A DNA stretch of 58,785 bases from Candidatus Izemoplasma acidinucleici (GCA_004195325.1 SDWO01000025.1:1-58785); one strand, 5' to 3'. Shown: positions 7,822 to 17,410, counted from the stretch's first letter. Translations and numbers: made by a program. Notes: a model not told the origin generated them from the letters alone.

Positions 7822-8721
7822 CTATGTTATTTCAATTTTGTGCTCATCATTTTTAATTCTTGAGAATACATAGAAAACTCCAATTAGACCAAACAACGCG
7901 CTCATTCCTACTGACTCAATCAAGTATTCTTTTGCTCCTACGTTATTTAGTACTTGGTTTAACGTTACATCGTACTCTAATACAATACTATATGCTAGTA
8001 TAATATTTGTTGCAAGAATTACTGTGAAACTTATTAAAGATAATATATATTTTGTTGTTTTGTTTACTTTACCACCTAATAGCTTGTAACCTTCATAGCA
8101 AACAACACCCGTTAGAATGCTGAGTATTCCAATATACCAGTTAAACAGTAATGCTACTGTGAATGGAATAGCTCCAATAACTGCACCAGCAATAGCTCCC
8201 ATATAACCTAATGGAGAACTTGGTTCATTCGCTAGTTTCTCTTTTTGTGCTTGAACATTTGCTATTGCATTCTGTTTACATGATTCATGTGAAGGTAGTT
8301 TGATTTTATTTATGTATGCAATAGCGTCTACTGGTTCTTGATTGCAGTAGGCACAAGTATCTTTAGTTTCAATACTTAGTTGTGCAAACTGTGAAACAAT
8401 TAACTGTAGTATTTCTTTTAAGCGTTCAGCATTAATTCCTTTTAAACCTTCACCTAATCTAGCAATTAGCATATCTTGCTTAACTTCAAATAAAGCCAAT
8501 TTCAATTCTTTCTTATTCGCTTTTAAATAGCCATTTAGCACTCCTGCAGTTGCACTTGTAATATCGTTATAAGGTATGTACAAAATCTTAAAATTATTTT
8601 GTGAGTTACCATAACTTATGTTTTGTTCCAAAGTAACATCAAAACCACTATAGTTACCATAAATCGCTTTTTTCTCAATATCCCAATTTAGTTCTGTTCC
8701 AATCTTCTTTATTGAAGCCAT
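7822..8721 (-). CDS. Uncharacterised membrane protein with CxxC-type motif
   Basis: I do not recognise the family. The protein has about 299 residues from the ATG at 8721, chosen because GAGAGG lies nine bases upstream. The first 125 residues look soluble. A zinc-ribbon-like CAYCNQEP with a later HESC follows near 130-152. Four hydrophobic segments follow between about 172 and 292. The protein ends in a charged tail. It is a lone minus-strand gene between rnj and the end of the lysine operon, so neighbours give no functional hint. The soluble part resembles a small-molecule or protein sensor fused to a membrane anchor, but this is only an impression. Confidence 0.75.
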   Translation of the reverse strand: MASIKKIGTELNWDIEKKAIYGNYSGFDVTLEQNISYGNSQNNFKILYIPYNDITSATAGVLNGYLKANKKELKLALFEVKQDMLIARLGEGLKGINAERLKEILQLIVSQFAQLSIETKDTCAYCNQEPVDAIAYINKIKLPSHESCKQNAIANVQAQKEKLANEPSSPLGYMGAIAGAVIGAIPFTVALLFNWYIGILSILTGVVCYEGYKLLGGKVNKTTKYILSLISFTVILATNIILAYSIVLEYDVTLNQVLNNVGAKEYLIESVGMSALFGLIGVFYVFSRIKNDEHKIEIT

Positions 8722-8784
8722 TTCAATCATCCTCTCGTTAACTCGTCATTATAAATTATAACACTTTTTACGAATAAACAAACG

Positions 8785-8808
8785 AAAAAAAATCACCAAA
8801 TGGTGATT
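8785..8808 (-). terminator. Terminator of the lysine fermentation operon
   Basis: AATCACCA/TGGTGATT with a two-base loop is followed by a run of seven or more T on the minus strand. It begins at the kamE stop codon. Confidence 0.9.
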
Positions 8809-9578
8809 CAATCTTTTTTCAGTGCTTTTATAAAGAAACTTGCAACATCTTCTGCGTACTTTTTAGGTCCAAAACCAGCGTCAAAACCAAGTTCCTTAGC
8901 CAATTCATGATTTATTCTAGGTCCACCTACTATAATAATAAAACGGTCTCTTAATCCTTCAATTTCAAGTAGTTCAATCATGTTTACTAAGTTCTTAATA
9001 TGGACATCTTTTTGAGTTACTGTTTGAGATATTAATAGTACGTCTGCATTAACTTCTAATGCCTTTTTTATCATCTCTTCATTCTCTACAGAACTACCCA
9101 TATTATATGCATCTATATTTCTATATCTTTCTATACCGTAATGTCCTGCAAAACCTTTCATATTCATGATTGCATCGATTCCTACAGTATGTGCATCAGT
9201 ACCAGTAGAAGCTCCAACAACAACTATGTTTTTAGTGAAGTTTTCATCAATATAATCTTCAATTTCATACTTCGATAAAACATCATTTTCAAGGGCAATA
9301 ACTTCAATATCATCATAATTGACCGTGTGTACTAAATTTCCATAAATAATGAACATTGTAAACGTCTCATCTATTGCAATACTTTCTGCAACTAATGGAT
9401 TTTCAACTCCCATTTTTTTTGCTAATTCTTTAGCCGCTTCAATAGCTTGCTCATCATTTGAAACAGGCAAAGTGAAACTAACTTGAACTTTACCATCATT
9501 CATTGTATCACCGTATGGTTTGAGCTTCTTCAGGTCTAATTCTTTGTTAAATGTTTTACTACTCATATCGTATCCCAT
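8808..9578 (-). CDS. kamE: Lysine 5,6-aminomutase beta subunit
   Basis: The small subunit of the adenosylcobalamin- and PLP-dependent aminomutase converts beta-lysine to 3,5-diaminohexanoate in lysine fermentation. The B12-binding motif DAHTVG places the cobalt-ligating His at residue 130. Lys141 in MKGFAG, eleven residues later, matches the Schiff-base lysine spacing known for this enzyme. Length (256) is normal. It is the last gene of the operon, starts at the kamD stop and ends in a terminator. The TGA stop shows that TGA is not read as Trp here. Confidence 0.96.
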   Translation of the reverse strand: MGYDMSSKTFNKELDLKKLKPYGDTMNDGKVQVSFTLPVSNDEQAIEAAKELAKKMGVENPLVAESIAIDETFTMFIIYGNLVHTVNYDDIEVIALENDVLSKYEIEDYIDENFTKNIVVVGASTGTDAHTVGIDAIMNMKGFAGHYGIERYRNIDAYNMGSSVENEEMIKKALEVNADVLLISQTVTQKDVHIKNLVNMIELLEIEGLRDRFIIIVGGPRINHELAKELGFDAGFGPKKYAEDVASFFIKALKKD

Positions 9579-11140
9579 TATAACTCCTCCTTTAACTCTT
9601 CTATCATTTGGTCAAGTACTGGATTTATATAATGTTCACTTTTCTTAAATACTCCAGATAATCCTTTTCCACTATTTCGTGGTCTTTTGATACCTGCAAA
9701 TATACCTCTTTCAAGAGATTCGAATACTCCAATGTTAGTGATTTCCTCAAGCAATGTGATTGAATCGTCTAAAACTTGTTTTGCTCTATTTACTATTATC
9801 CCATCTTTCTTAAACTCAATCTCATTTCCAAAATCTTTCATTGTTGTATTTATATATCTTGCATTTTCTATAGCTAAGTATCTATCACTCATGAATGGTG
9901 TATGAACAGCTTCTGTCAGCATACCTAAAAGGTGTATACTTTGATTTGTAGCCGTTGTAACCATATTAAATAGTGCATTTTGAACTTGTCCCTTAAATAT
10001 ATTACCTGTCATATGCTTAGTAGGTGGCATATACTTCAAAGGTGCATTAGGGAATATTTCTCTAGCCATTAATGCTTGAGAATACTCATAGAGGAATCCA
10101 TTTTCAACAGTTGGATCGATTTCAAATGCATGTCCTAGACCTTGTAACTCCTCTTTCATGAATGCCTTATGAGCAAATTGCTCATTAATAAACTGTGAGG
10201 CCAATACAGTATGTGCTTCAGTCACTGCATCACTTGTAGTTAAATAGTTATCTTCACCTGTATTAATAATTATTCCAGAATAAGCATTAATAACTCTACT
10301 GAAGTATTGGTCAACAAAAGTTCTCTTCATATTTATATCTCTAAATAGGATACCATATAGCGAGTCATTAAGCATCATATCTAATCTTTCAAGAGCTCCC
10401 ATTGCAGCAATCTCAGGCATACATAAACCGGAAGCATAATTAACTAACATGATGTATCTTTCAAGTTGATCTCCAACAGCATCTAACTCTTCTCTCATTA
10501 TTTTGAAGTTGGCCTGTGTTGCATAAGTACCACCAAAACCTTCAGTGGTTGGACCATAAGGAACGAAATCTAATAGTGATTGACCAGTGGTTCTAATTAC
10601 AGCTATAACATCAGCGCCAGCTCTTGCAGCAGCTTTAGCCTGAACAACGTCTTCATAGATATTTCCAGTTGCAACTATTACATATAATAACGGTCCACTT
10701 TTTCTTCCATATTTTAATTGTTGATTTTCCCGGAAAATTCTATTCTGCTTAATTTTGAATAAAGACTCAGTTATATATGGTTGAAGTATTTTTATAACTT
10801 CATCTTTCCTTAATGGGGCATATTCATTTAGATCCAAATTATTTGACATAATTCTACTTGCAAGATCATCTATCGAAATTTTTTCATTTTTGATTACACT
10901 TGCAATATAAGTTGCAACTCCGTGTTTTAAGTTCCCAGAATCTTGAAGTTGAGAAACGATTATATTTGGTAATGGTACTTCGACTTCATCTACACCATCG
11001 ATTCCAAGAAGTCTACATATTGTTCTTTCAACTGTTACAGTTGTGTGAACATCAATAAACTCCTGAGTTTGCATGGCTATGTCTGTCGCATAATTTCTAG
11101 CTTCATTTATTTTATCTTTGCTTAATTTTAACTTGCTCAT
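9578..11140 (-). CDS. kamD: Lysine 5,6-aminomutase alpha subunit
   Basis: This large subunit (520 residues; family about 510-520) forms the TIM-barrel catalytic part that pairs with KamE. It is recognised by its overall sequence, for example VIAVIRTTGQSLLDFVPYG and the asparagine- and methionine-rich MPPTKHMTGNIFKGQ segment. It follows the KamB-like gene after four bases and overlaps kamE by one, so both subunits should be made in equal amounts. Cofactors are adenosylcobalamin and PLP. No cobalamin riboswitch precedes the operon. Confidence 0.96.
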   Translation of the reverse strand: MSKLKLSKDKINEARNYATDIAMQTQEFIDVHTTVTVERTICRLLGIDGVDEVEVPLPNIIVSQLQDSGNLKHGVATYIASVIKNEKISIDDLASRIMSNNLDLNEYAPLRKDEVIKILQPYITESLFKIKQNRIFRENQQLKYGRKSGPLLYVIVATGNIYEDVVQAKAAARAGADVIAVIRTTGQSLLDFVPYGPTTEGFGGTYATQANFKIMREELDAVGDQLERYIMLVNYASGLCMPEIAAMGALERLDMMLNDSLYGILFRDINMKRTFVDQYFSRVINAYSGIIINTGEDNYLTTSDAVTEAHTVLASQFINEQFAHKAFMKEELQGLGHAFEIDPTVENGFLYEYSQALMAREIFPNAPLKYMPPTKHMTGNIFKGQVQNALFNMVTTATNQSIHLLGMLTEAVHTPFMSDRYLAIENARYINTTMKDFGNEIEFKKDGIIVNRAKQVLDDSITLLEEITNIGVFESLERGIFAGIKRPRNSGKGLSGVFKKSEHYINPVLDQMIEELKEEL

Positions 11141-11144
11141 AATA

Positions 11145-12146
11145 TCACTCCAAATCTGTTAGAACATTAATACATTCTAAATTGTTATTTTTTTGTAGTA
11201 ATTCCATAAATTTTGTTTCATCGTATTTATATCCGGTTGGTGAGAATGGATTTACTCCAAGAAACAATACCGGAACTGTTCTACTTACACTAAATTTTAT
11301 ATTAAGTTTTTTCAATAATCTGTACTTATGAATATCACAAATAAAGCTAATAGAATCATCAATTTGGATTTCCGATTCACTATATAAATGTCTGTTTTTT
11401 ATAATATTTGAAGCGATTTTATCTGTTATCGCACCATGTATTCTAAGGTGTTTTACTTTTATATTATTGTCATTAATGAATGCAAATAAGTTGTCTTTAC
11501 CAAACTCCTTATCAATGCTATAACACTTTAAATCAGTGCTAATTATATCATAATTGCTATCATTTATACACATCGGAAGAGACAACTGGTCAATAAGACT
11601 TTTTGTATCATCAATTGTCTTGTACATGTCCTTAGAATAAGAAGCCCCAGTTACTAGAATCATTGCATCAACAATTTCACTTATAGAAAATGATTTCCTG
11701 AATAATGCACCATCTAAAAATATACGATTTGGCTCGTACTTTTTTAGTCTTTTAAGCACTTCTTTCATCTTTGTTTTAGTAGAAGGACCGGCAACTAATA
11801 CATACCCATCGCTCATTGCTTCAATAATTACTATTAAACCAAGTGCTGTTTTTATCGAAGTCTTTTCATGAATAACATAATCTATTTCAGCTTCTGTTAA
11901 GCATTCAATGGTTGTGGCAATTAACATACCTTTATAAACTTTAATCCTTGGTTTTGGTTTGTAGTTTACATTGTCTATTTTTTCTCCATCTAATCCGATT
12001 GATGTGATTGCTAAAGTTTGTGATTTTGAATCTTCTATCATACGATTCATGACCGTAGTTTTACCTGCATTTTTGGATAAACCGATAATAGAAATTACTT
12101 TGTGATTTTTTAGAAATTTATTGATTGTTTTTGCGTTTTCTAACAT
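11145..12146 (-). CDS. kamB: KamB-like P-loop protein of the lysine aminomutase system
   Basis: The 333-residue protein has a Walker A motif, GLSKNAGKTT, near residue 22 and no recognisable domain beyond that. A P-loop protein called KamB lies between kamA and kamD in lysine fermentation clusters of clostridia and fusobacteria. It is thought, with the MutS-like KamC, to help reactivate the aminomutase. Position and motif fit KamB, so the symbol is given on context. No KamC is present in this window. The start overlaps the kamA 3' end by 29 bases, indicating coupled translation. Confidence 0.7.
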   Translation of the reverse strand: MLENAKTINKFLKNHKVISIIGLSKNAGKTTVMNRMIEDSKSQTLAITSIGLDGEKIDNVNYKPKPRIKVYKGMLIATTIECLTEAEIDYVIHEKTSIKTALGLIVIIEAMSDGYVLVAGPSTKTKMKEVLKRLKKYEPNRIFLDGALFRKSFSISEIVDAMILVTGASYSKDMYKTIDDTKSLIDQLSLPMCINDSNYDIISTDLKCYSIDKEFGKDNLFAFINDNNIKVKHLRIHGAITDKIASNIIKNRHLYSESEIQIDDSISFICDIHKYRLLKKLNIKFSVSRTVPVLFLGVNPFSPTGYKYDETKFMELLQKNNNLECINVLTDLE

Positions 12147-13377
12147 TGTTAAATTGATCCAACCTTACAGTTTGTTGTATATAAGGATCAACGTGTCCTT
12201 CTCTAGCTCCTACACAATCTTCACAATCACATTCGTTTTCATAACTTGTTGGTCCGTAGTATGTAGTAATCATACCTTCGTAATTACGAAGGATAGTTTT
12301 TCCTGGTGCTTGAGAAATTATATAGTTAGGCATTACTGGAATTTTACCACCACCACCAGGTGCATCGACTACAAATGTAGGTACTGCAATCCCTGAGATG
12401 TGACCACGTAATCCTTCGATAATTTCTATACCTTTACTGACCGGAGTTCTAAAGTGTTCGATTCCTTGACTTAAGTCACATTGGTATATGTAGTAAGGAC
12501 GTACTCTAACTTCAATTAATCTCTTAACTAATTTTTTCATTATATTAACACAATCATTCACACCTTTTAATAGAACACTTTGATTTCCAACAGGGATACC
12601 AGCATTCACTAATTTGTCAATTGCATCTTTACTTTCAGGTGTTAATTCCTTTGGATGATTAAAATGTGTATTCAACCAAATAGGATGATATTTTTTTAGC
12701 ATGTCTACTAATTCTGTTGTAATTCTCTGAGGCATTACAACAGGTGTTCTAGTTCCAATTCTAATAACACCTACATGATCAATTTCTCTTAGTCTAGAAA
12801 TGATATATTCAAGTCTGTCGTCTGCAACTAATAACGCATCGCCACCACTTAAAAGAACATCATTAACTTCAGGATGGTTTTTGATATACTCGATTGCCTT
12901 ATCAACATTATCCATTTTTGAACCTGAATCTTTTTGTCCTGCAAAACGTCGACGAGTACAATGGCGACAATACATACTACACATATCTGTTATAAGAAAT
13001 AATACACGATCTGGATATCGATGAGTTAATCCTGGAACAACACTATCTCCATCTTCGTGAAGTGGATCCTCTAAATCATGTTGTCCAAAATGCAACTCTT
13101 CAATCTTAGGAACTGATTGTAACAACACAGGGTCATTAGGGTTCTCAGGATTAATTAAAGTTAAGTAGTAAGGCGTTATAGCCATTCTAAATTGTCCTAG
13201 CACCTTCTTGATGCTAGCTATGTTTTTATTATCCAACGAAACATATTTATTTAAATCCTCAACTGTTTGTATTCTATTTCTTGTTTGCCATTTCCAATCA
13301 TTCCAGTCTTTCTCTGAAACATTTTGGAAATATATATTCTTTCTTTCAATATAATCTTTATATAGTTTAACTGCCAT
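12118..13377 (-). CDS. kamA: L-lysine 2,3-aminomutase
   Basis: This radical-SAM enzyme turns L-lysine into L-beta-lysine, the first step of the pathway. The cluster motif CSMYCRHC puts the three cysteines at 133, 137 and 140. The PLP site VDAPGGGGKIPVMPNY lies near 330-346, and Cys residues near the end (CDCEDC) match the zinc-binding tail. Length 419 is typical for the clostridial enzyme (about 416). The cysteine tail and the operon context distinguish it from the EpmB-type beta-lysylation enzymes. It follows kdd by ten bases. Confidence 0.97.
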   Translation of the reverse strand: MAVKLYKDYIERKNIYFQNVSEKDWNDWKWQTRNRIQTVEDLNKYVSLDNKNIASIKKVLGQFRMAITPYYLTLINPENPNDPVLLQSVPKIEELHFGQHDLEDPLHEDGDSVVPGLTHRYPDRVLFLITDMCSMYCRHCTRRRFAGQKDSGSKMDNVDKAIEYIKNHPEVNDVLLSGGDALLVADDRLEYIISRLREIDHVGVIRIGTRTPVVMPQRITTELVDMLKKYHPIWLNTHFNHPKELTPESKDAIDKLVNAGIPVGNQSVLLKGVNDCVNIMKKLVKRLIEVRVRPYYIYQCDLSQGIEHFRTPVSKGIEIIEGLRGHISGIAVPTFVVDAPGGGGKIPVMPNYIISQAPGKTILRNYEGMITTYYGPTSYENECDCEDCVGAREGHVDPYIQQTVRLDQFNNVRKRKNNQ

Positions 13378-13387
13378 AATTAATCAC

Positions 13388-14419
13388 CTACGTATATAGT
13401 CTTTCAAAAAGTTCTTTAATGTTCTTATTATTATTAACAACATTTAAAGTTAATTCTGCGTGTCCTTTAGTATAACCATTCCCTATAATCATTGTTACAT
13501 CACTTCCAACACCTTCAGCTCCAAGAGCTGCTTTTGTAAAAGATGTTGCCATGCTGAAGAAATACACTACTCCATCGTCTTTTGTTGATAAGATACATGA
13601 CATCTCTGTATTTTGAACGTTAACAACATTTATTGTAACATCAGCTAATTCGTCATGAACTGCTTTTACTTTTTCATAAACTTCAATTGCGTTAGTAGCA
13701 TCAGCTAAAACAACTTTATGACAAAGATTTAATTCCTTTAATAATTCAACTTGCCAAGTTTCATTTACAACACCAATAACAGTTCCGTTTGGTCCAGCAT
13801 TTTTCATTGCTTGATGAGCGCATAAAACACCGCTCTTCCCAGCCGCTCCAATTATCAGAACAGTGTCATTCTTCTTGACTAATTTGTCTACTTGAGCAGG
13901 TGCTCCTGCTACATCTAGAGCAGCTAGTACTAAATGCTCGTCCATGTCAGAAGGTACTTGTGCAAATATTCCTGATTCAAATAATATTGCCTCACCAGCA
14001 ATGTTAACTTGATCATTGTCTAAATTAATAGAATTGATTTTTTTAATTTTTAAAGGTGTTAATGATAAGGAAACTAAAGTAGCGATTTTGTCACCGACTT
14101 TAATATTACTATTGGGAAATTTTGATCCAATCTCTTTTATAGTTCCAATAAGCATTCCGCCACTACCTGTTACAGGGTTTTGCATTTTACCTCTTGTGTT
14201 AACTATATCAAGAATCATTTCTTCCATCTTAACTACATCTTTATTACATGCATTTTTAATTTGAGTGAACGAAGCAGAATCAATATTCAATGTAATAACA
14301 TCAATCAAAATTTCATTCTCATAAATTGTCATATCATTACTAATTTTAGTTGCTGCTTGTGGTAATACTCCACTTGGTTCTAGTACTCTATTAGTACCAT
14401 ATTTATTTAATTCTTTCAT
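13388..14419 (-). CDS. kdd: L-erythro-3,5-diaminohexanoate dehydrogenase
   Basis: Kdd oxidatively deaminates 3,5-diaminohexanoate to 3-keto-5-aminohexanoate with NAD. The 343-residue protein begins NKYGTNRVLEPSGVLPQAA, a very typical Kdd start, and has a Rossmann motif GAAGKSGVLCAHQA near residue 189. It lies three bases downstream of kce in the same operon, as in the characterised fusobacterial and clostridial clusters. Confidence 0.95.
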   Translation of the reverse strand: MKELNKYGTNRVLEPSGVLPQAATKISNDMTIYENEILIDVITLNIDSASFTQIKNACNKDVVKMEEMILDIVNTRGKMQNPVTGSGGMLIGTIKEIGSKFPNSNIKVGDKIATLVSLSLTPLKIKKINSINLDNDQVNIAGEAILFESGIFAQVPSDMDEHLVLAALDVAGAPAQVDKLVKKNDTVLIIGAAGKSGVLCAHQAMKNAGPNGTVIGVVNETWQVELLKELNLCHKVVLADATNAIEVYEKVKAVHDELADVTINVVNVQNTEMSCILSTKDDGVVYFFSMATSFTKAALGAEGVGSDVTMIIGNGYTKGHAELTLNVVNNNKNIKELFERLYT

Positions 14420-14422
14420 GTA

Positions 14423-15244
14423 TTACTCCTTAAGTCCTATTATTCTTCGTGCTTCATCAGGTGTTGCAATTTCTCTGTTATATTGCTTAGCAATACTTAC
14501 TACTTTTTTAACAAGGTCTTCATTTCCTTTTGCTAAAACACCTTTTTCCAAATATATATTATCTTCTAATCCAACTCTAACATGACCTCCATGTTTGATT
14601 GCTAATTCTGCTAGACTAAATTCATATCTTCCAACTCCAGCAACACTATAAGTTGCTCCTTTTGGTAAACTTTCCTTTAAGAAAATAAAGTCTCTTTCAT
14701 CACCTGTTTGTCCACCATTAACTCCAAGAACAAAGCTAAAGTGTAGAGGTTCTTTTATAACCCCTTTTTTGTACAATCTATTCACCTGGTCAATGTGCAT
14801 TTTACCAAAACATTCTAACTCAGGAACTATGTTTTTTGAATAGATTTTGCTGGCAAAATACTTAATGTCATCTTCGGTATTAATGAACACTTCATTACCA
14901 CCAAAATTAACACTTCCGCAATCCAAAGTGCACATCTCAGGATAAAGTTCAGTTGGTTGTAAACGTTCGTCGTTTGTCATACCAACTGCCCCACCTGTTG
15001 ATGGTTGAATAATTACATTAGGTGCAACTTCTTTGATTGCATTTATTGCCAATTCAAATCGATTTTTATCCTGAGTTGGAGTTCCATCATCATTCCTAAC
15101 ATGTAAATGTATGATAGATGCCCCAGCTTTATATGCTTTATAGGCTTCTTCTCTAATTTCTTCTATTGTATAGGGAACATATTCATTATGTTCTTTTAGT
15201 ACCTCTGCACCGCAAATAGCGGCTGTTATTACTAGCTTTTCCAT
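14423..15244 (-). CDS. kce: 3-keto-5-aminohexanoate cleavage enzyme
   Basis: Kce is a zinc enzyme that condenses 3-keto-5-aminohexanoate with acetyl-CoA and splits it into acetoacetate and 3-aminobutyryl-CoA. The 273-residue TIM barrel shows the zinc-binding IIHLHVRNDDG near residue 44 and CFGKMH near 150. Length and both motifs agree with the BKACE superfamily. Members with other substrates exist, but kal and kdd on either side make the lysine role secure. Confidence 0.95.
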   Translation of the reverse strand: MEKLVITAAICGAEVLKEHNEYVPYTIEEIREEAYKAYKAGASIIHLHVRNDDGTPTQDKNRFELAINAIKEVAPNVIIQPSTGGAVGMTNDERLQPTELYPEMCTLDCGSVNFGGNEVFINTEDDIKYFASKIYSKNIVPELECFGKMHIDQVNRLYKKGVIKEPLHFSFVLGVNGGQTGDERDFIFLKESLPKGATYSVAGVGRYEFSLAELAIKHGGHVRVGLEDNIYLEKGVLAKGNEDLVKKVVSIAKQYNREIATPDEARRIIGLKE

Positions 15245-15627
15245 TAGAATCTTTGGTTATTCTTTGGAGCAATACAAGTACCAGTTGCTTTGGCTACTAA
15301 AATCTTATCTTTTAGCACTTCTGCTGCTGAATCACTGATATCTGTTCTAGCTTGAATCACTTTATGCGCTTCAAAAGACATCTTTCTTGAAGTGTTCCCT
15401 TTATGGGTAATCCATCCAGTTACTTCAATATAGTCTCCAGCGTATAACGGAGCCAAAAATTCAACATTGTCATATGCTCTAAATAGTCCTTCGTCTCCAT
15501 CAGTTCTTATTAGTAATTCAGTTGCAACATCTCCAAATACTTGTAAACAAAATGCACCGTCTACTAATCCTCCACCATAGTGTGCGTGGTGTGCGCTTAA
15601 ACGCATTCTAATCATTACTTTCTCCAT
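15244..15627 (-). CDS. kal: 3-aminobutyryl-CoA ammonia-lyase
   Basis: Kal removes ammonia from L-3-aminobutyryl-CoA to give crotonyl-CoA. The small hot-dog-fold protein has the family start [20 protein letters not shown] and the usual length near 128. The frame is open upstream to a GTG at 15636 that overlaps atoA. An ATG at 15627 is chosen, and the ATG at 15612, six bases behind GGAG, is also possible. The gene overlaps kce by one base. Confidence 0.93.
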   Translation of the reverse strand: MEKVMIRMRLSAHHAHYGGGLVDGAFCLQVFGDVATELLIRTDGDEGLFRAYDNVEFLAPLYAGDYIEVTGWITHKGNTSRKMSFEAHKVIQARTDISDSAAEVLKDKILVAKATGTCIAPKNNQRF

Positions 15628-15632
15628 ATATT

Positions 15633-16292
15633 TCACTTCACTTTCATCACAGAAGGATTGTTAATAATCAAGTTCGCTTCTGTAGCTTTTATTATTTCTT
15701 CAATTGAAAACGTATTGTTGTATTCTATTAAATGTAGTCCATCTTCTTTTACTTCCATTACAGCCATTTCTGTAATGATTAAATCAACTTGATTCTTTGC
15801 AGTTAAAGGTAACGTACACTCTTTTAGTATCTTTGCCTTACCTCTATTTGTATGCGTCATTGCTATAATTACTTTTTTCGCTCCCGTTACTAAATCCATT
15901 GCTCCACCCATACCAGGAACCATTTTACCTGGGATGATCCAATTTGCTAAACTACCTTGCTCATCTACTTGTAAACTTCCTAGAACTGTGACATCTACAT
16001 GTCCACCTCTAATGATTCCAAAAGATGTTGAACTATCGAAATACATTCCACCTTTTTCAAGTGTCACAGGTCGACCACCAGCGTTTGTAATGTCCATATC
16101 TATGTTTTCTTCACTTGGAGCTGGTCCAAGACCAATCATTCCATTTTCACTTTGTAAGTATACTTCAATATCTTGTGGTATATAGTTCGCCACTAGCGTT
16201 GGTAACCCAATCCCTAGATTTACTACATCACCATCATGCAATTCCTTTGATACTCTTTTTGCTATAAATGCTCTTATTTCATGTTTCTCCAT
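15633..16292 (-). CDS. atoA: Acetoacetate/butyrate-type CoA-transferase, beta subunit
   Basis: Class I CoA-transferase beta subunit of 219 residues. It has the catalytic glutamate motif SENGMIGLG near residue 48 and [14 protein letters not shown] near 130. With AtoD it moves CoA between acetoacetate and an acyl-CoA such as butyryl-CoA, which recycles the acetoacetate made by Kce into acetoacetyl-CoA. It overlaps atoD by one base. The natural acyl-CoA partner is inferred from pathway logic. Confidence 0.93.
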   Translation of the reverse strand: MEKHEIRAFIAKRVSKELHDGDVVNLGIGLPTLVANYIPQDIEVYLQSENGMIGLGPAPSEENIDMDITNAGGRPVTLEKGGMYFDSSTSFGIIRGGHVDVTVLGSLQVDEQGSLANWIIPGKMVPGMGGAMDLVTGAKKVIIAMTHTNRGKAKILKECTLPLTAKNQVDLIITEMAVMEVKEDGLHLIEYNNTFSIEEIIKATEANLIINNPSVMKVK

Positions 16293-16939
16293 TATTTCCC
16301 CTCCTCAATCACGTAATCCACAAAAATATGAGGGGTCATAATATAATCAGGGTTTATTTCTTTTACAATATGTCTTGCTTGTACAAGTACTTTATCTGTC
16401 GCAGTTGCTATAACTGGGTTAAAATTACGTGTTGTCTTTGTATACAGTACATTACCATAATGATCAACTTCTGTTCCGTAAACAATAGCTAGGTCAGCAC
16501 GAATTGGTAGTTCTAATAAGTAGTTAGACTCGTTAAGAGTGATGATTTTTTTACCATCTTCTACAAGAGTCCCTAATCCTGTAGAGGTTAAGAATCCACC
16601 AAGCCCAGATCCACCAGCTCTTATTTGTTCTATTAGGGTTCCTTGAGGTGTAAGTGTAACTTCCAACTTACCTTCGCTCATTAATGTCCCTGCTTCAGGA
16701 TTTAAACCTATATGCGATGCGATTAGTTTCTTTACTTGACCGTTTGATATCAATTTCCCAACACCTTGGCCCGGTAATCCTGCATCGTTACATATAATTG
16801 TTATATCTTTTACATCACTTTTGACAATTTCATCAATGATTTCTTCTGGAGTTCCGATACACATAAATCCACCCACCATGATACTCATACCATCAAATAG
16901 TAGTTCACTTATCTTTGATTTATCTATCTTCTTTTTCAT
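16292..16939 (-). CDS. atoD: Acetoacetate/butyrate-type CoA-transferase, alpha subunit
   Basis: Alpha subunit (215 residues) with the glycine-rich CoA-binding segment MVGGFMCIGTPEEII near residue 21 and GGSGLGGFLT near 108. It is the partner of the downstream beta subunit; the genes overlap by one base. It lies between the MaoC-like gene and atoA in the lysine operon, which supports use of acetoacetate from lysine. Confidence 0.93.
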   Translation of the reverse strand: MKKKIDKSKISELLFDGMSIMVGGFMCIGTPEEIIDEIVKSDVKDITIICNDAGLPGQGVGKLISNGQVKKLIASHIGLNPEAGTLMSEGKLEVTLTPQGTLIEQIRAGGSGLGGFLTSTGLGTLVEDGKKIITLNESNYLLELPIRADLAIVYGTEVDHYGNVLYTKTTRNFNPVIATATDKVLVQARHIVKEINPDYIMTPHIFVDYVIEEGK

Positions 16940-16941
16940 AC

Positions 16942-17355
16942 TTACTCCTTAGGTGGCATCATTTCAGCCTCTCCAATTACTACTTTATCTCCATTTTGAT
17001 TATAAGCAACACAATCAAAATAAACTCTATTCTTTTCAACATTCAGTGCTTTCACTGTCACTAATGCTTTTATTTCTTCCCCTAAATACACAGGTCTTCT
17101 AAAACGCAATGATTGTGAAATGTAAATACTTCCTTCTCCAGGCAATTGCATTCCAAATACTTTACTGAATAAAGATCCAACAAGCATCCCGTGGCTAATT
17201 CTCTTTTTAAACATAGTTTTTGAAGCATATTCACTGTCAAAATGTACTGGGTTCATATCATTTGTAACTTCCCCAAATAGTTCTAGATCTCTTTCAGTTA
17301 TTGTTTTTAATTGAAACGCTTCGTCCCCGATTTTAATTTGATTAATAGTTTTCAT
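16942..17355 (-). CDS. MaoC-like (R)-specific enoyl-CoA hydratase
   Basis: This 137-residue single hot-dog-domain protein carries the hydratase motif NDMNPVHFD near residue 33, with the Asp/His catalytic pair, and GMLVGSLFSKV after it. PhaJ-type enzymes interconvert crotonyl-CoA and (R)-3-hydroxybutyryl-CoA. It is the first gene behind the riboswitch and has a strong AGGAGG ribosome site. That position implies that crotonyl-CoA from the Kal step can be hydrated, rather than only reduced to butyryl-CoA as in clostridia. The stereochemistry and direction are inferred. Confidence 0.88.
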   Translation of the reverse strand: MKTINQIKIGDEAFQLKTITERDLELFGEVTNDMNPVHFDSEYASKTMFKKRISHGMLVGSLFSKVFGMQLPGEGSIYISQSLRFRRPVYLGEEIKALVTVKALNVEKNRVYFDCVAYNQNGDKVVIGEAEMMPPKE

Positions 17356-17376
17356 TAAATATCCTCCTAGAATAAT

Positions 17377-17410
17377 AAAAAAGCTGTTTATGATTTCTCA
17401 TAAACAGCTC
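17377..17410 (-). terminator. Riboswitch-controlled terminator in the lysine operon leader
   Basis: On the minus strand AGCTGTTTATGA pairs perfectly with TCATAAACAGCT around GAAA, followed by TTTTTT, only nine bases before the AGGAGG of the first gene. The 5' arm is also the 3' strand of riboswitch stem P1, so the two structures exclude each other. Confidence 0.93.
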
